From: Burkholderiaceae bacterium | GTDB lineage: Bacteria; Pseudomonadota; Gammaproteobacteria; Burkholderiales; Burkholderiaceae_C | Reading direction: 5' to 3' | Length of the DNA stretch: 64,000 bases | Assembly: GCA_026125795.1 (NCBI GenBank) | Contig: JAHCKM010000006.1 | Location: 1 to 64,000, forward strand | In this document: positions 40,239 through 48,854 of the stretch, piece by piece | How the letters are laid out: each line of letters starts with the position of its first letter | How positions within the stretch are numbered: position 1 is the first letter of the stretch | Translations under genes and position numbers: made by a program | The notes under the pieces: model-generated | What the model was told of the DNA's origin: nothing | The model's database searches: none | What the model saw: the letters and a program-made list of their open reading frames with translations, nothing else

Positions 40239-42998
40239 ATGCTTGGGATGATTTTTCGCGGCAACGGCGAGATAAGGCAGGCCGAGGCCGACCTGCGGGA
40301 GCTGCTGACCGAAGTGCGCCAGGAGCGCGAGGCGGTGCGCGAGGAGCGTGCGGCGCTGCGTGCGCAGGCCGAGCAGACGGCGTCAATGGCCGGCCGGTTG
40401 TCCCAACTGGACAAGGCAGTGGACGATCTGTCGTCGAAGTCGGAGGCGGCTGCGCACCGGCTGGACAGGCTGGCGGCTGCCGTGGAAGGATTCGAGCAGC
40501 GCCTGCGCTCCGCCGATGAACTGGGTGAGCGGCTCAACGAAGTGTCGCGCCAGGTCGGTGACGCCGAGCGCGCCTCGAAAGCACTGGTCGATCCGGAAGG
40601 ACCGCTGCTGCAGAGCCGCAAGACGCTGGACGACCTGGGCGCCCAGGTGCGCGATGTTCATGCAACGTTGAGCCAGGTGCGGCAGGAAAGCGCCGAGCTC
40701 GGCCAGGCCCAGGCGGAACTGCGCCAGTCCGGTGCCGATGCGCAACGCTCGCTGACCGCCTTCATCGCCACGAAGAAGGAGTTTGCCGATCTGCAGCAGC
40801 TCGGTGGTGACTTGCGGCGTGACGTGCAAAGCGCGTGGAAGACGGCTGACGAGGCGCGTGCCGAGTCGTCGACGGTGATGAACTCGCTCGCCGAGATGTC
40901 CCGGAGGCTCGACTCGGTGCTGCAGTTGCAGGACCTGAGCAAGGAAGTCGAGCGTCGCGTGACTGCGCTGCACATGCTGGCCGATCACGTGACCCAGCGC
41001 ACCAAGACACTGGAGACGCAGCGCCACACGGTCGACCATGCCGTGGCCGAAACCGCGCGCCTGAGTCAGCTGGTCTGGACGATGGACGCCCAGGTGGCCA
41101 AGCTGGCCGAAGGCCGCGACCGCATGCAACAAGCCGAGGAGGCGGTCTCGCGCATCGAGCAGATCGCGCGCACCGCGGCGCAGGACCTGGCGGCGGCCAA
41201 CGAGGCGCGCAATCAGTTCACCCAGGAGAGCGCGCGGCTCGAGAGCGACGCCCGCTCGCAGCTGGCCCGCCTGCGCGAGACGGTCGAGCGCATCGGGCTG
41301 TACAAGGACGAGCTGGGTACGGCGGACGAGCGGTTGCGGTCGCTGTCGGGGTCTCTGGACGACATGGAGACCCGGGTGCAGGCTCTGGTGGCCAAGGATG
41401 AAGCTCTTGCCGCCGCGCTGCAAAAAGCCGAATCGCTGGACAAGATGTTTTCCGATCTGCGCATCGAGACCGAAGAGCTCGCCCGCAAGCAGAACTCGCT
41501 GGACGGGCTGGCCGAACGGCTCAGCATCATGGAGGCGATCGGGCGCCGCACCGCCGCGCAGCACCAGAGCCTGCTCAAGGCGCAAGACGATCTGGCCGCG
41601 ATGCAGCGCAAGCTCGACGAAGTGCACCAGGCGCATGGCCAGATGGCGCGTTTGCGCGAGCAGCTGGCACAGGAGCGCGCCAGCTTCGAGGCGTTCGAGC
41701 AACGCACGGCCGCGATGATCGGTCGGACGCCGGAGATCGAGACGCGCCTCAATGGATTGCTGGAGAAGTTCTCGCGGCTCGACGAAGGCGGCGAGTCCGC
41801 GCGCAAGCTGGGCGAGACCGCGGCAACGCTCGACGCCGAGATCAACCGCGTTGCCGCGCGCATGCAACTGGTCGAGCGGGTCGACGAACGGGTCAACAGC
41901 CTGTTCGCGATGTCGCGCGATGTGGAGCAGATGCTGGCTCAGCAGGCGGCGCGCCGTGCCGAGATCGAAGGCCTGACGCAGCAATGCGCCAGCCTGGACT
42001 CGCGCCTGAACAGCACGCAGCAGCACTTGCAGGACCTCTCGGCCCTGCAGGCCAAGCTGGCGCCGCTGGCCGGCGAGGTGTCGCGCATCGACCAGGCGTT
42101 GCGCGAGGCGCAGCGCACGATGGCCGACATGAAGAAAGACGAGGACGCGGCGCACGAACAACACTCGCGCCTGGTCGAAGTCATCGAACAGAGCATGCGC
42201 CAGGCCGCCGAGACCTCCGGCCGGCTGCAGCAAGTGCAGGCGATGAGCCAGGAGATGGCGCAGGTGGCCACGCGCAGCGACGAAGCGATCGCGCAGCTGG
42301 CGCAGGTCCAGGCGCGCCAGCACGAGGTGCTGGCGCAGGCCACGATGACCGAGGCGCAGCTGCAGCGGGCCGATGACCACGCCCGGCAGCTCGACCAGCG
42401 GCGCGCGCTGATGACGCAGGCCGAGAAGTCGCTGAAGGACTTCGAGGTTCGCCTGGCCGAGCTTGACCGGCACGCCGCGGCGGTGCAGAAGACGATGGCC
42501 AACCTGGCCGAGCGCGAGGCGATGGTGCTGGCCGTGAAGGCCGAAGTCGAGGCCGTCCGCCAGATCAGCAGCCGCAGCAAGGCCGACCTGCAGTTCGTGG
42601 CCGAACAGCGTGGCGAAGTGGCCGAACTGCGCACCACGGTCGACGCATTGCTCCAACGCCTGCAGGGCACCGACGAGAAGCTCGAGCTGGTCGATGCATG
42701 GCGCAAGAAGGTCGACGAGGTGCAGGTCGGCTTCGAGGCCGTGACGTCGCTGATCGGCGGCCTGCAGAGCACGCTCGAGAACCTGAGCGAACAGCGCGTC
42801 GCCGTCGACGACGTGTCGGAAAAACTGGCGCGGCTGGAGCTCACCGTCGAGGAAGCGCAAGGTGCGCTGTCGCGCTTGGAAGGTTCGGCCCAGGAGGCGC
42901 AGGCCACGCTGCGCACGCTGCAGCGCGAGCGCGAAGTGGCCGAGAGGGTCGAAAAGAGCATCAAGCAGCTGCGCCGCTCGAACGGTGCAGTGACCTGA
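40239..42998 (+). CDS. Large soluble coiled-coil protein of unknown function
   Basis: This 919-residue protein is almost entirely heptad-type coiled coil, rich in Ala, Glu, Gln, Arg and Leu, with no transmembrane helix, signal peptide or nucleotide-binding motif. Stretches such as RQEREAVREERAALRAQAEQ and LARLELTVEEAQGALSRLEG show the pattern. It looks like an SMC or tropomyosin-style rod without heads and could be a structural or scaffold protein. GGGAG precedes the ATG at 40239. It is followed on the same strand by the GH15 gene but has no clear functional link to it. No named family is recognised. Confidence 0.75.
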   Translation: MLGMIFRGNGEIRQAEADLRELLTEVRQEREAVREERAALRAQAEQTASMAGRLSQLDKAVDDLSSKSEAAAHRLDRLAAAVEGFEQRLRSADELGERLNEVSRQVGDAERASKALVDPEGPLLQSRKTLDDLGAQVRDVHATLSQVRQESAELGQAQAELRQSGADAQRSLTAFIATKKEFADLQQLGGDLRRDVQSAWKTADEARAESSTVMNSLAEMSRRLDSVLQLQDLSKEVERRVTALHMLADHVTQRTKTLETQRHTVDHAVAETARLSQLVWTMDAQVAKLAEGRDRMQQAEEAVSRIEQIARTAAQDLAAANEARNQFTQESARLESDARSQLARLRETVERIGLYKDELGTADERLRSLSGSLDDMETRVQALVAKDEALAAALQKAESLDKMFSDLRIETEELARKQNSLDGLAERLSIMEAIGRRTAAQHQSLLKAQDDLAAMQRKLDEVHQAHGQMARLREQLAQERASFEAFEQRTAAMIGRTPEIETRLNGLLEKFSRLDEGGESARKLGETAATLDAEINRVAARMQLVERVDERVNSLFAMSRDVEQMLAQQAARRAEIEGLTQQCASLDSRLNSTQQHLQDLSALQAKLAPLAGEVSRIDQALREAQRTMADMKKDEDAAHEQHSRLVEVIEQSMRQAAETSGRLQQVQAMSQEMAQVATRSDEAIAQLAQVQARQHEVLAQATMTEAQLQRADDHARQLDQRRALMTQAEKSLKDFEVRLAELDRHAAAVQKTMANLAEREAMVLAVKAEVEAVRQISSRSKADLQFVAEQRGEVAELRTTVDALLQRLQGTDEKLELVDAWRKKVDEVQVGFEAVTSLIGGLQSTLENLSEQRVAVDDVSEKLARLELTVEEAQGALSRLEGSAQEAQATLRTLQREREVAERVEKSIKQLRRSNGAVT

Positions 42999-43101
42999 CA
43001 AGCCGGCGGCCGCGGCACGCATCGGCGTGAAGGCGGGCGCCGGCCGTCGTCGGCCCGCGCTGACGTCCGCCGTGGGTATGCGGTTTGCCTGCGGTCTGTC
43101 G

Positions 43102-44913
43102 ATGCACCTGCCCATCGGCGACTATGCGTTGATCGGCGACTGCCATTCGGCCGCGCTGGTGTCGCGTGACGGCTCGATCGACTGGTGCTGCCTGCCGCGG
43201 TTTGACTCCGACAGCTGTTTCGGGCGCCTGCTTGACCATCGGCATGGCGGCCACTTTGCGATCGGGCCGGTGGGCCGGCACGCGAGTCGGCGCGCCTATC
43301 AGGGCGACAGCCTGGTGCTGGTCACCACGTTCGAGTCGGAGTCCGGCACCGTCCGGCTCACCGACTTCTTCGCGATGCGCCGAGGGGGTCGCAGCCATCC
43401 GAGGCGCGAGCTGATCCGAATCGTCGAAGGACTGTCCGGGTCCATGCGGCTGTGCATCGATTTCGCCCCGCGTTTCGACTACGGCGAGATCAAGCCGTGG
43501 ATCTACGAACTGGGCGAGGCTGCGTATTGCGCCGTGGGCAGCAACGCCGGGCTGCTGCTGTCGGGCGACGCGGCCTTCGCCCGGGTGGGAGACCACGGAT
43601 TGCGCGCGGACGTCGAGATCACGCAAGGCCACCGGCTGCGGCTCGCGATGCAGTTCGTGCCGCCTGAAGACCTGCATGCGACGCCGGCGAAGATCCCTTT
43701 GCACTCGGAGCCCGAGAAGCACCTGGACGAAACACTCGCCTGGTGGCGCCAGTGGGCTTCGAAGATGAACCGCGCCGGAAGCGACGGCGTCTGCGTCGCC
43801 CGTTCGGCCATCGTGCTGAAGGCCCTGAACCATGCGCCCACCGGCGCCATCATCGCCGCACCCACCACGTCGCTGCCCGAGCATGTGGGCGGCGAGCGCA
43901 ACTGGGACTACCGCTTCAGCTGGATCCGCGACTCGGTGTTCACCGTTCGCGCGCTCTCCAGCCTCGGCTGCCTGAGCGAGGCCGACGGTTTCCGGCGCTT
44001 CATCCAGCGCAGCTGTGCAGGCAGCGCCGAGCAGCTGCAGGTGCTGGTGGCGGTCGACGGCAAGCGCCGGCTGACCGAGATCGTGCTGGACCATCTCGAG
44101 GGCTGGCGCGGCTCGCGCCCGGTGCGCATCGGCAATGCCGCCGACAAGCAGTACCAAGCCGACATGTACGGACTGCTGCTGGAGCTGGCGTGGCGCTGGA
44201 GCGCTCGCGGCAACGTGCCGGAGCCGCAGGACTGGGAGTTCCTGGCCGAGATGGTCGACGCGGCTGTGCACAAGTGGCCGCTGCCGGATCACGGCATCTG
44301 GGAGGTGCGCGACGCACCGCGGCACTTCGTGCACTCCAAGGTGATGTGCTGGACCGCCGTCCATCGCGGCATCGCGCTGGCGCGACAGCACGGGTTTCAG
44401 GCACCGCTGGCGCGCTGGGAGGCGGCACGCGACACCATCCGCGAGGCCGTCGAGACCGAGGGCTACGATGCGAAGCGCGGCGTCTTCCGCGGCAGCTTCG
44501 GCTCGACCGAGCTGGATGCCGCCTTGCTGCTGCTGCCGGACGTCGGCTTCGTCGCCTACGACGACCCGCGCATGGTGCGCACCGCACAGGCGATCGCGCA
44601 GGATCTCGACGATGGCGGCCTCGTGTTGCGTTATCGCATGCCCGATGGAATGCGCGGCGCGGAAGGCTCGTTCGTGCCGTGTACGTTCTGGCTGGCCGAG
44701 TGTCTGGCGCGCCAAGGTCGCACGGCCGAGGCGCTCGAGCGGTTCCATCGCGCCTGCGGCTGCGCCAACGACCTGGGGCTGTTCTCCGAGGAGTACGCGG
44801 CCTCAAGCAAGGAGCTGCTGGGCAATTTCCCGCAGGGCCTCACGCACCTGGCCCACATCTCCGCGGCGCTGGCGCTCGAGGGCGTGACCCCGGAAAGTGG
44901 ATCGGCGGGCTAG
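43102..44913 (+). CDS. Glycoside hydrolase family 15 (glucoamylase/trehalase-like)
   Basis: The 603-residue protein begins at PIGDYALIGDCHSAALVSRDGS, the usual family start, followed by IDWCCLPRFDS. An N-terminal beta domain (about 1-230) precedes the (alpha/alpha)6 barrel. Likely catalytic Glu residues lie in the segments HGIWEVRD and LFSEEYAASSKELLGNFPQG. The family includes bacterial glucoamylase-like and trehalose-hydrolysing enzymes; the exact sugar is unclear. It has no signal peptide and is cytoplasmic. The ATG at 43102 fits relatives best; starts at 43078 and 43027 (GTG) are in frame with no better ribosome-binding site. Confidence 0.88.
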   Translation: MHLPIGDYALIGDCHSAALVSRDGSIDWCCLPRFDSDSCFGRLLDHRHGGHFAIGPVGRHASRRAYQGDSLVLVTTFESESGTVRLTDFFAMRRGGRSHPRRELIRIVEGLSGSMRLCIDFAPRFDYGEIKPWIYELGEAAYCAVGSNAGLLLSGDAAFARVGDHGLRADVEITQGHRLRLAMQFVPPEDLHATPAKIPLHSEPEKHLDETLAWWRQWASKMNRAGSDGVCVARSAIVLKALNHAPTGAIIAAPTTSLPEHVGGERNWDYRFSWIRDSVFTVRALSSLGCLSEADGFRRFIQRSCAGSAEQLQVLVAVDGKRRLTEIVLDHLEGWRGSRPVRIGNAADKQYQADMYGLLLELAWRWSARGNVPEPQDWEFLAEMVDAAVHKWPLPDHGIWEVRDAPRHFVHSKVMCWTAVHRGIALARQHGFQAPLARWEAARDTIREAVETEGYDAKRGVFRGSFGSTELDAALLLLPDVGFVAYDDPRMVRTAQAIAQDLDDGGLVLRYRMPDGMRGAEGSFVPCTFWLAECLARQGRTAEALERFHRACGCANDLGLFSEEYAASSKELLGNFPQGLTHLAHISAALALEGVTPESGSAG

Positions 44914-44928
44914 GTATCGGCGCGTGCC

Positions 44929-45240
44929 CTACTTCTTCGTCAACAGCAGCTGTCCCACTTTCTGCAGCCGATCCTTGAAGCCGCCGGCGATCATGCCGAG
45001 CACGCCGGGCAGCTCGATCTCCATCATCACGGCGTCATCGCGCACATCGATCACGCCGGCCACGGTCTGACCCAGCGTCACCGCGCTGAAGGTCAGCCGG
45101 TCGCCGTCCCAGCGCTCGTTGCTGCCGGCGCCGTGGGCCGGCAACAGGTGGATGATCTTCGGGAATCCCTCCTCGATGCGGCGGCGTGCCTCGGCGCGCC
45201 CGAGCTGGTGGGGGATGCTGATCGTGATCGGTGTCGCCAT
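44929..45240 (-). CDS. Polyhydroxyalkanoic acid system family protein
   Basis: This 103-residue protein matches the PHA granule-region family: ITISIPHQLGRAEARRRIEEG at the start, then a strand-rich core and GVLGMIAGGFKDRLQKVGQ at the end. Members occur next to PHA granule genes and may bind the granule surface or lipid, but the molecular role is not established. Here the neighbours are not PHA genes. Confidence 0.8.
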   Translation of the reverse strand: MATPITISIPHQLGRAEARRRIEEGFPKIIHLLPAHGAGSNERWDGDRLTFSAVTLGQTVAGVIDVRDDAVMMEIELPGVLGMIAGGFKDRLQKVGQLLLTKK

Positions 45241-45244
45241 GCTG

Positions 45245-45517
45245 CTAGGGCTTTCGTCTCTTCGGCGCCGGCGCGTTCTTTCGATCGCTTGGGGCCGCCG
45301 CTTCGGCGTTCGCCTTTCGTTCCTTCGACAGCGAAGCGTTCAGGGCCACGGCCATGGCGGCTTCACCGCTCAGCAGATCGCGCCAGCGCAGCTCGACTTC
45401 AGGCTTTCTCTTGCCCTTGCCGGTCAACCGGACGCCTTGCGGGCCGAGCGCAACCGTGTAGACCTCACCATCGAGCGTGATCTGCCGCTTGAGTTCCTTG
45501 TCGAGCACGGTGGCCAC
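45245..45517 (-). CDS. Small basic hypothetical protein
   Basis: This protein of about 90 residues starts at a GTG (45517, or 45508 as an alternative). It has a strand-rich N-terminal half (KELKRQITLDGEVYTVALG, then VRLTGKGKRKPEVELRW), a short helix and a Lys/Arg/Ala/Pro-rich tail. It lies just before the PHA-system gene on the same strand with a four-base gap, so the two are probably co-transcribed. No family name can be given. Confidence 0.5.
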   Translation of the reverse strand: MATVLDKELKRQITLDGEVYTVALGPQGVRLTGKGKRKPEVELRWRDLLSGEAAMAVALNASLSKERKANAEAAAPSDRKNAPAPKRRKP

Positions 45518-45646
45518 GGGGAGATGCGCTCCGTTGCAGTGAAATCGATCCGTGCATCGAATTCTGCTCTCCTGGCGCGCCGGCCATCCGCCAGGCCGGT
45601 GCCGGTCGGCGGCCGGGGCGGCGCCGCTTGACGCGAGAATCGCTCG

Positions 45647-46666
45647 ATGGCCGATCGTGACACGCCGGTACCGCTGGAATTTGCGCAAGCCCTGCGCGAA
45701 CTCGGGTTGGTCGCTGCCGACGCACCCCTGAGCGGCAGTCCCCTGACCGGCGGCGTCTCCTCCGACATCTGGCGCATCGAGACGCCGAGCGGCACCGTTT
45801 GTGCCAAGCGCGCGCTGCCCAAGCTGCGCGTCGCCGCCGACTGGCGCGCGCCGATCGCCCGCAACCGCTACGAGGCGTGCTGGATGCGCGTGGCCAACGA
45901 GGCGGTGCCCGGCTGCACGCCGCGCGTGCTCGGCCAGCATGAAGCGCTCGGCGTGCTCGTGATGGACTACCTTGACCCGGGACACCACGCGTTGTGGAAG
46001 CAGCGCCTGCGCGACGGCGCAGTCGATGCAGGCTTCGCACGCTCGGTGGGCGATACCCTGGTGCGCATCCACAGCCACGCGGCCGCGCGGCCCGAGCTGG
46101 CAGCGCAGTTTCAGACCGATGCCATCTTCTTCGACATCCGCCTCGAGCCCTACCTGCTCGCCACCGCGCAGAAACACCCCGAACTCGCGCCCGCACTGCA
46201 GGCCCTGGTCGCACAAACCCAATCGCACAAGTGCTCGCTGGTGCACGGCGACGTCAGCCCCAAGAACATCCTCATCGACGCCTACGGACAGCCGGTGCTG
46301 CTCGACGCCGAGTGCGCGTGGTGGGGCGACCCCGCGTTCGACCTCGCCTTTTGCCTGAACCACCTGCTGCTCAAGTGCCTTTGGGTGCCACCGGTCCACT
46401 GCGCGCTGATCAACGGCTTCGACGCGCTGGCGCGTGCCTACCTGCACCGCGTCGATTGGGAGCCACCCGAGGCGCTCGAACGCCGCGCCGCGGCGCTGCT
46501 GCCCGGGCTGCTGCTGGCGCGCGTGGACGGCAAGTCGCCGGTCGAATACCTCACCGCCGAGCCACAATGGCGCACCGTGCGGCGCGTGGCTTCGCAACTG
46601 CTGCGCCAACCGGTGACGCGGCTGGCCGAAGTGGCCGCCGCATGGGCGTGGGAGGTTGATTCATGA
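45647..46666 (+). CDS. Aminoglycoside-phosphotransferase-fold kinase
   Basis: This 339-residue protein has the APH/choline-kinase fold: an N-terminal lobe (LTGGVSSDIWRIETPSGTVCAKRAL with the ATP-binding Lys), the catalytic loop LVHGDVSPKNIL and the metal-binding LLDAECAWWGDPAFDLAF. The family phosphorylates small hydroxylated molecules (sugars, choline, homoserine, methylthioribose), and a role in antibiotic resistance should not be assumed. It lies 61 bases ahead of the enolase-like gene and may act on the same pathway. Confidence 0.85.
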   Translation: MADRDTPVPLEFAQALRELGLVAADAPLSGSPLTGGVSSDIWRIETPSGTVCAKRALPKLRVAADWRAPIARNRYEACWMRVANEAVPGCTPRVLGQHEALGVLVMDYLDPGHHALWKQRLRDGAVDAGFARSVGDTLVRIHSHAAARPELAAQFQTDAIFFDIRLEPYLLATAQKHPELAPALQALVAQTQSHKCSLVHGDVSPKNILIDAYGQPVLLDAECAWWGDPAFDLAFCLNHLLLKCLWVPPVHCALINGFDALARAYLHRVDWEPPEALERRAAALLPGLLLARVDGKSPVEYLTAEPQWRTVRRVASQLLRQPVTRLAEVAAAWAWEVDS

Positions 46667-46727
46667 GCCCCTGCGCGGCCGACCCCAAAAGGGTTCGAAC
46701 CGCAGCGCGGAGCACGGAGGTTCTCCA

Positions 46728-48038
46728 ATGAGATCGGCCGCTGGCAATGCCAGCGAGATCCGCTTCGTGCACGCGCGCCGCGTGTGGGACAGCCGCGGCC
46801 GACCCACCGTCGAGGCCGAGGTGCGCACGTTGAGCGGCGCGGTGGGCCGCGCCATCGTGCCGGCCGGTGCCAGCCGCGGCACGCGCGAGGCGATCGACCT
46901 GCGCGACGGCGGCCAGCGCCTGGGCGGGCTCGACGTGCAGGGCGCGCTTGCGCACGTCAACGGCGAGATTGCGCGCGCGGTGATGGGCCTGGCCGCCGAC
47001 GACCAGCTGGCGCTCGACGAGCGCCTGATCGAGCTCGACGACACGCCGAACCGGTCGCGCCTGGGCGCCAACTCGATGCTCGCCGTGTCGATGGCTGCCT
47101 CGCACGCGGCCGCCGCGGTGCACGGCGTGCCGCTGTACCAGTACCTCGGCGGCCCCGATGCGGTGCTGCTGCCGGTGCCGCAGGTGCAGATCTTCGGCGG
47201 CGGCGCGCACGCCGGTCGCCGCACCGACGTGCAGGACTACATGGTCGTGTGTCCCGGCGCCAGGACCTTCGCGCAGGCCATCGAGTGGACCGCCGAGGTC
47301 TATCGTCACGCCGGCTTGATGATGCAGGCGCGCGGCGCCACGTTCGGCGTGGCCGACGAAGGCGGCTGGTGGCCGGTGTTCAACACCAACGAGCAGGCGC
47401 TCGAGGCGCTGGTGGCGGCGATCGAACGCGCGCGTTTCGTGCCGGGCGAGCAGGTGGCGATCGCGCTCGACGTGGCGGCCTCCGAGTTCGGCAAGGGCGG
47501 GCGCTACACGCTCGCGCTGGAGCGCCGCGAGCTCGACGCCGACGGCATGTGCGAGCTGCTGACGCGCTGGATCGAGAAGTACCCGATCGTCAGCATCGAA
47601 GACCCGCTGGCCGAGGACGACCTTGAAGGCTTCGCGCGCTTCACCCGGGCGGCGGGCAAGTCGCTGCAGATCGTCGGCGACGACCTGCTGGTGTCGAGCG
47701 CTGCGCTGCTGCGGCAAGCGGCCGCTCGAGGTGCGGCCAACACCGTGCTGCTCAAGCCCAACCAGCGCGGCACGCTCACCGAGACGCGGCAGTGCTGGCA
47801 GGCCGCGCGTTCGCTCGGCTATGCCGGCATCGTGTCGGCGCGCTCCGGCGAGACCGAAGACACCACCATCGTGCACCTGGCCATCGGCTGGGGCGTGGGC
47901 CAGCTCAAGGTGGGTTCGTTCGCACGCAGCGAACGCATGGCCAAGTGGAACGAGGCGCTGCGCATCGAAGAGCGGCTCGGCGCGCGCGCGCGCTACGCCG
48001 GCATGGGGGCATTCGGGCGCAACCCGATGACACGCTGA
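46728..48038 (+). CDS. Enolase-family paralogue with an altered active site
   Basis: This 436-residue enolase-family protein keeps the PAGASRGTREAIDL loop, the metal ligands in VAIALDVAASEF, SIEDPL and VGDDLL, the acid residue in ADEGG and the catalytic Lys in LLKPNQ. It differs in two places. The usual SHRSGETED becomes SARSGETED, losing the conserved active-site His. The GGxHA loop reads GGGAHAGRRTD rather than a form ending HADN. Glycolytic enolase needs the His, so another substrate is likely. GGAGG precedes the ATG. The neighbours (APH kinase, DUF1028, oligopeptide transporter) suggest a catabolic or phosphonate-type pathway, which is inference. Confidence 0.85.
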   Translation: MRSAAGNASEIRFVHARRVWDSRGRPTVEAEVRTLSGAVGRAIVPAGASRGTREAIDLRDGGQRLGGLDVQGALAHVNGEIARAVMGLAADDQLALDERLIELDDTPNRSRLGANSMLAVSMAASHAAAAVHGVPLYQYLGGPDAVLLPVPQVQIFGGGAHAGRRTDVQDYMVVCPGARTFAQAIEWTAEVYRHAGLMMQARGATFGVADEGGWWPVFNTNEQALEALVAAIERARFVPGEQVAIALDVAASEFGKGGRYTLALERRELDADGMCELLTRWIEKYPIVSIEDPLAEDDLEGFARFTRAAGKSLQIVGDDLLVSSAALLRQAAARGAANTVLLKPNQRGTLTETRQCWQAARSLGYAGIVSARSGETEDTTIVHLAIGWGVGQLKVGSFARSERMAKWNEALRIEERLGARARYAGMGAFGRNPMTR

Positions 48039-48095
48039 AGCGTTGCTCTACGATGCGAGCCCCTCCGGCTCGTTCTCACCCCAGGTAAACCCGCA

Positions 48096-48809
48096 ATGAC
48101 GTGGTCCATCATCGCGCGCGATGGTGCAGGCCGATTCGGCGTGGCGATCGCCAGCCGCTTCTTCGCAGTCGGCGCGTTGTGCGCGCACACGCGGCGCGCT
48201 GTCGGTGCGCTGTGCACGCAGGCGCTGATGAATCCCACCTATGGCCCCGCCGGGCTCGAGCGTCTGGCGCGCGGCATGACGCCGGCCGACGTGGTGGCCG
48301 TGCTCACCGGCGCCGATGCGGGGCGCGCACAGCGTCAGCTGCACCTGCTCGGCGCGCGCGGCCCCGGCGCGGCGCACACCGGCGCCGAGTGCATCGGCTG
48401 GTGCGGCCACCGTGTGTTCGATGACTTCAGCGTGGCCGGCAACATGCTGGCCGGCGAGGCCGTGCTGCAGGCCACGATCGATGCGTTTCGCGCCAACGCC
48501 AAGCTGCCGCTGGCCGAGCGGCTGATCGAGGCGATGACGGCCGGTGAAGCCGCCGGCGGCGACAAGCGCGGCAAACAATCGGCTGCGCTGCGTATACACG
48601 GCGATGAAGACCACCCCGAGCTCGACATCCGCGTCGACGACCATGCCGAGCCCATGGCCGAGCTCAGGCGGCTGTACACCGTGAGCCTGGAGCGCTTTCA
48701 GCCTTTCGTGGCGTGCCTGGCCGGCCGCCACGACCCCGCCGGCGAGCTCGACCGCGCGCGCATCGAGGCGCGCATCGAGGCGTTTCGCGCCCCGCGGGCG
48801 GCGGCCTGA
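48096..48809 (+). CDS. DUF1028 family protein (Ntn-hydrolase-like)
   Basis: This 237-residue DUF1028 protein has the typical start MTWSIIARDGAGRFGVAIAS, followed by FFAVGALCAHTRRAVGALCTQ, and GERT-like glycine loops later. The family has an Ntn-hydrolase-like fold and is often found near oligopeptide transporters and peptidases; the reaction is not known. It is placed directly ahead of the peptide ABC transporter genes here. Confidence 0.82.
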   Translation: MTWSIIARDGAGRFGVAIASRFFAVGALCAHTRRAVGALCTQALMNPTYGPAGLERLARGMTPADVVAVLTGADAGRAQRQLHLLGARGPGAAHTGAECIGWCGHRVFDDFSVAGNMLAGEAVLQATIDAFRANAKLPLAERLIEAMTAGEAAGGDKRGKQSAALRIHGDEDHPELDIRVDDHAEPMAELRRLYTVSLERFQPFVACLAGRHDPAGELDRARIEARIEAFRAPRAAA

Positions 48810-48854
48810 GTCCTGCAAGGCGGTCAAAACACTTCTCAACCCGTGGAGGCTGAC

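Noticed and set aside
45647-46666. Aminoglycoside resistance gene
   Set aside because: The APH fold is shared by many metabolic kinases and the neighbours are catabolic genes; no resistance-specific features are visible.
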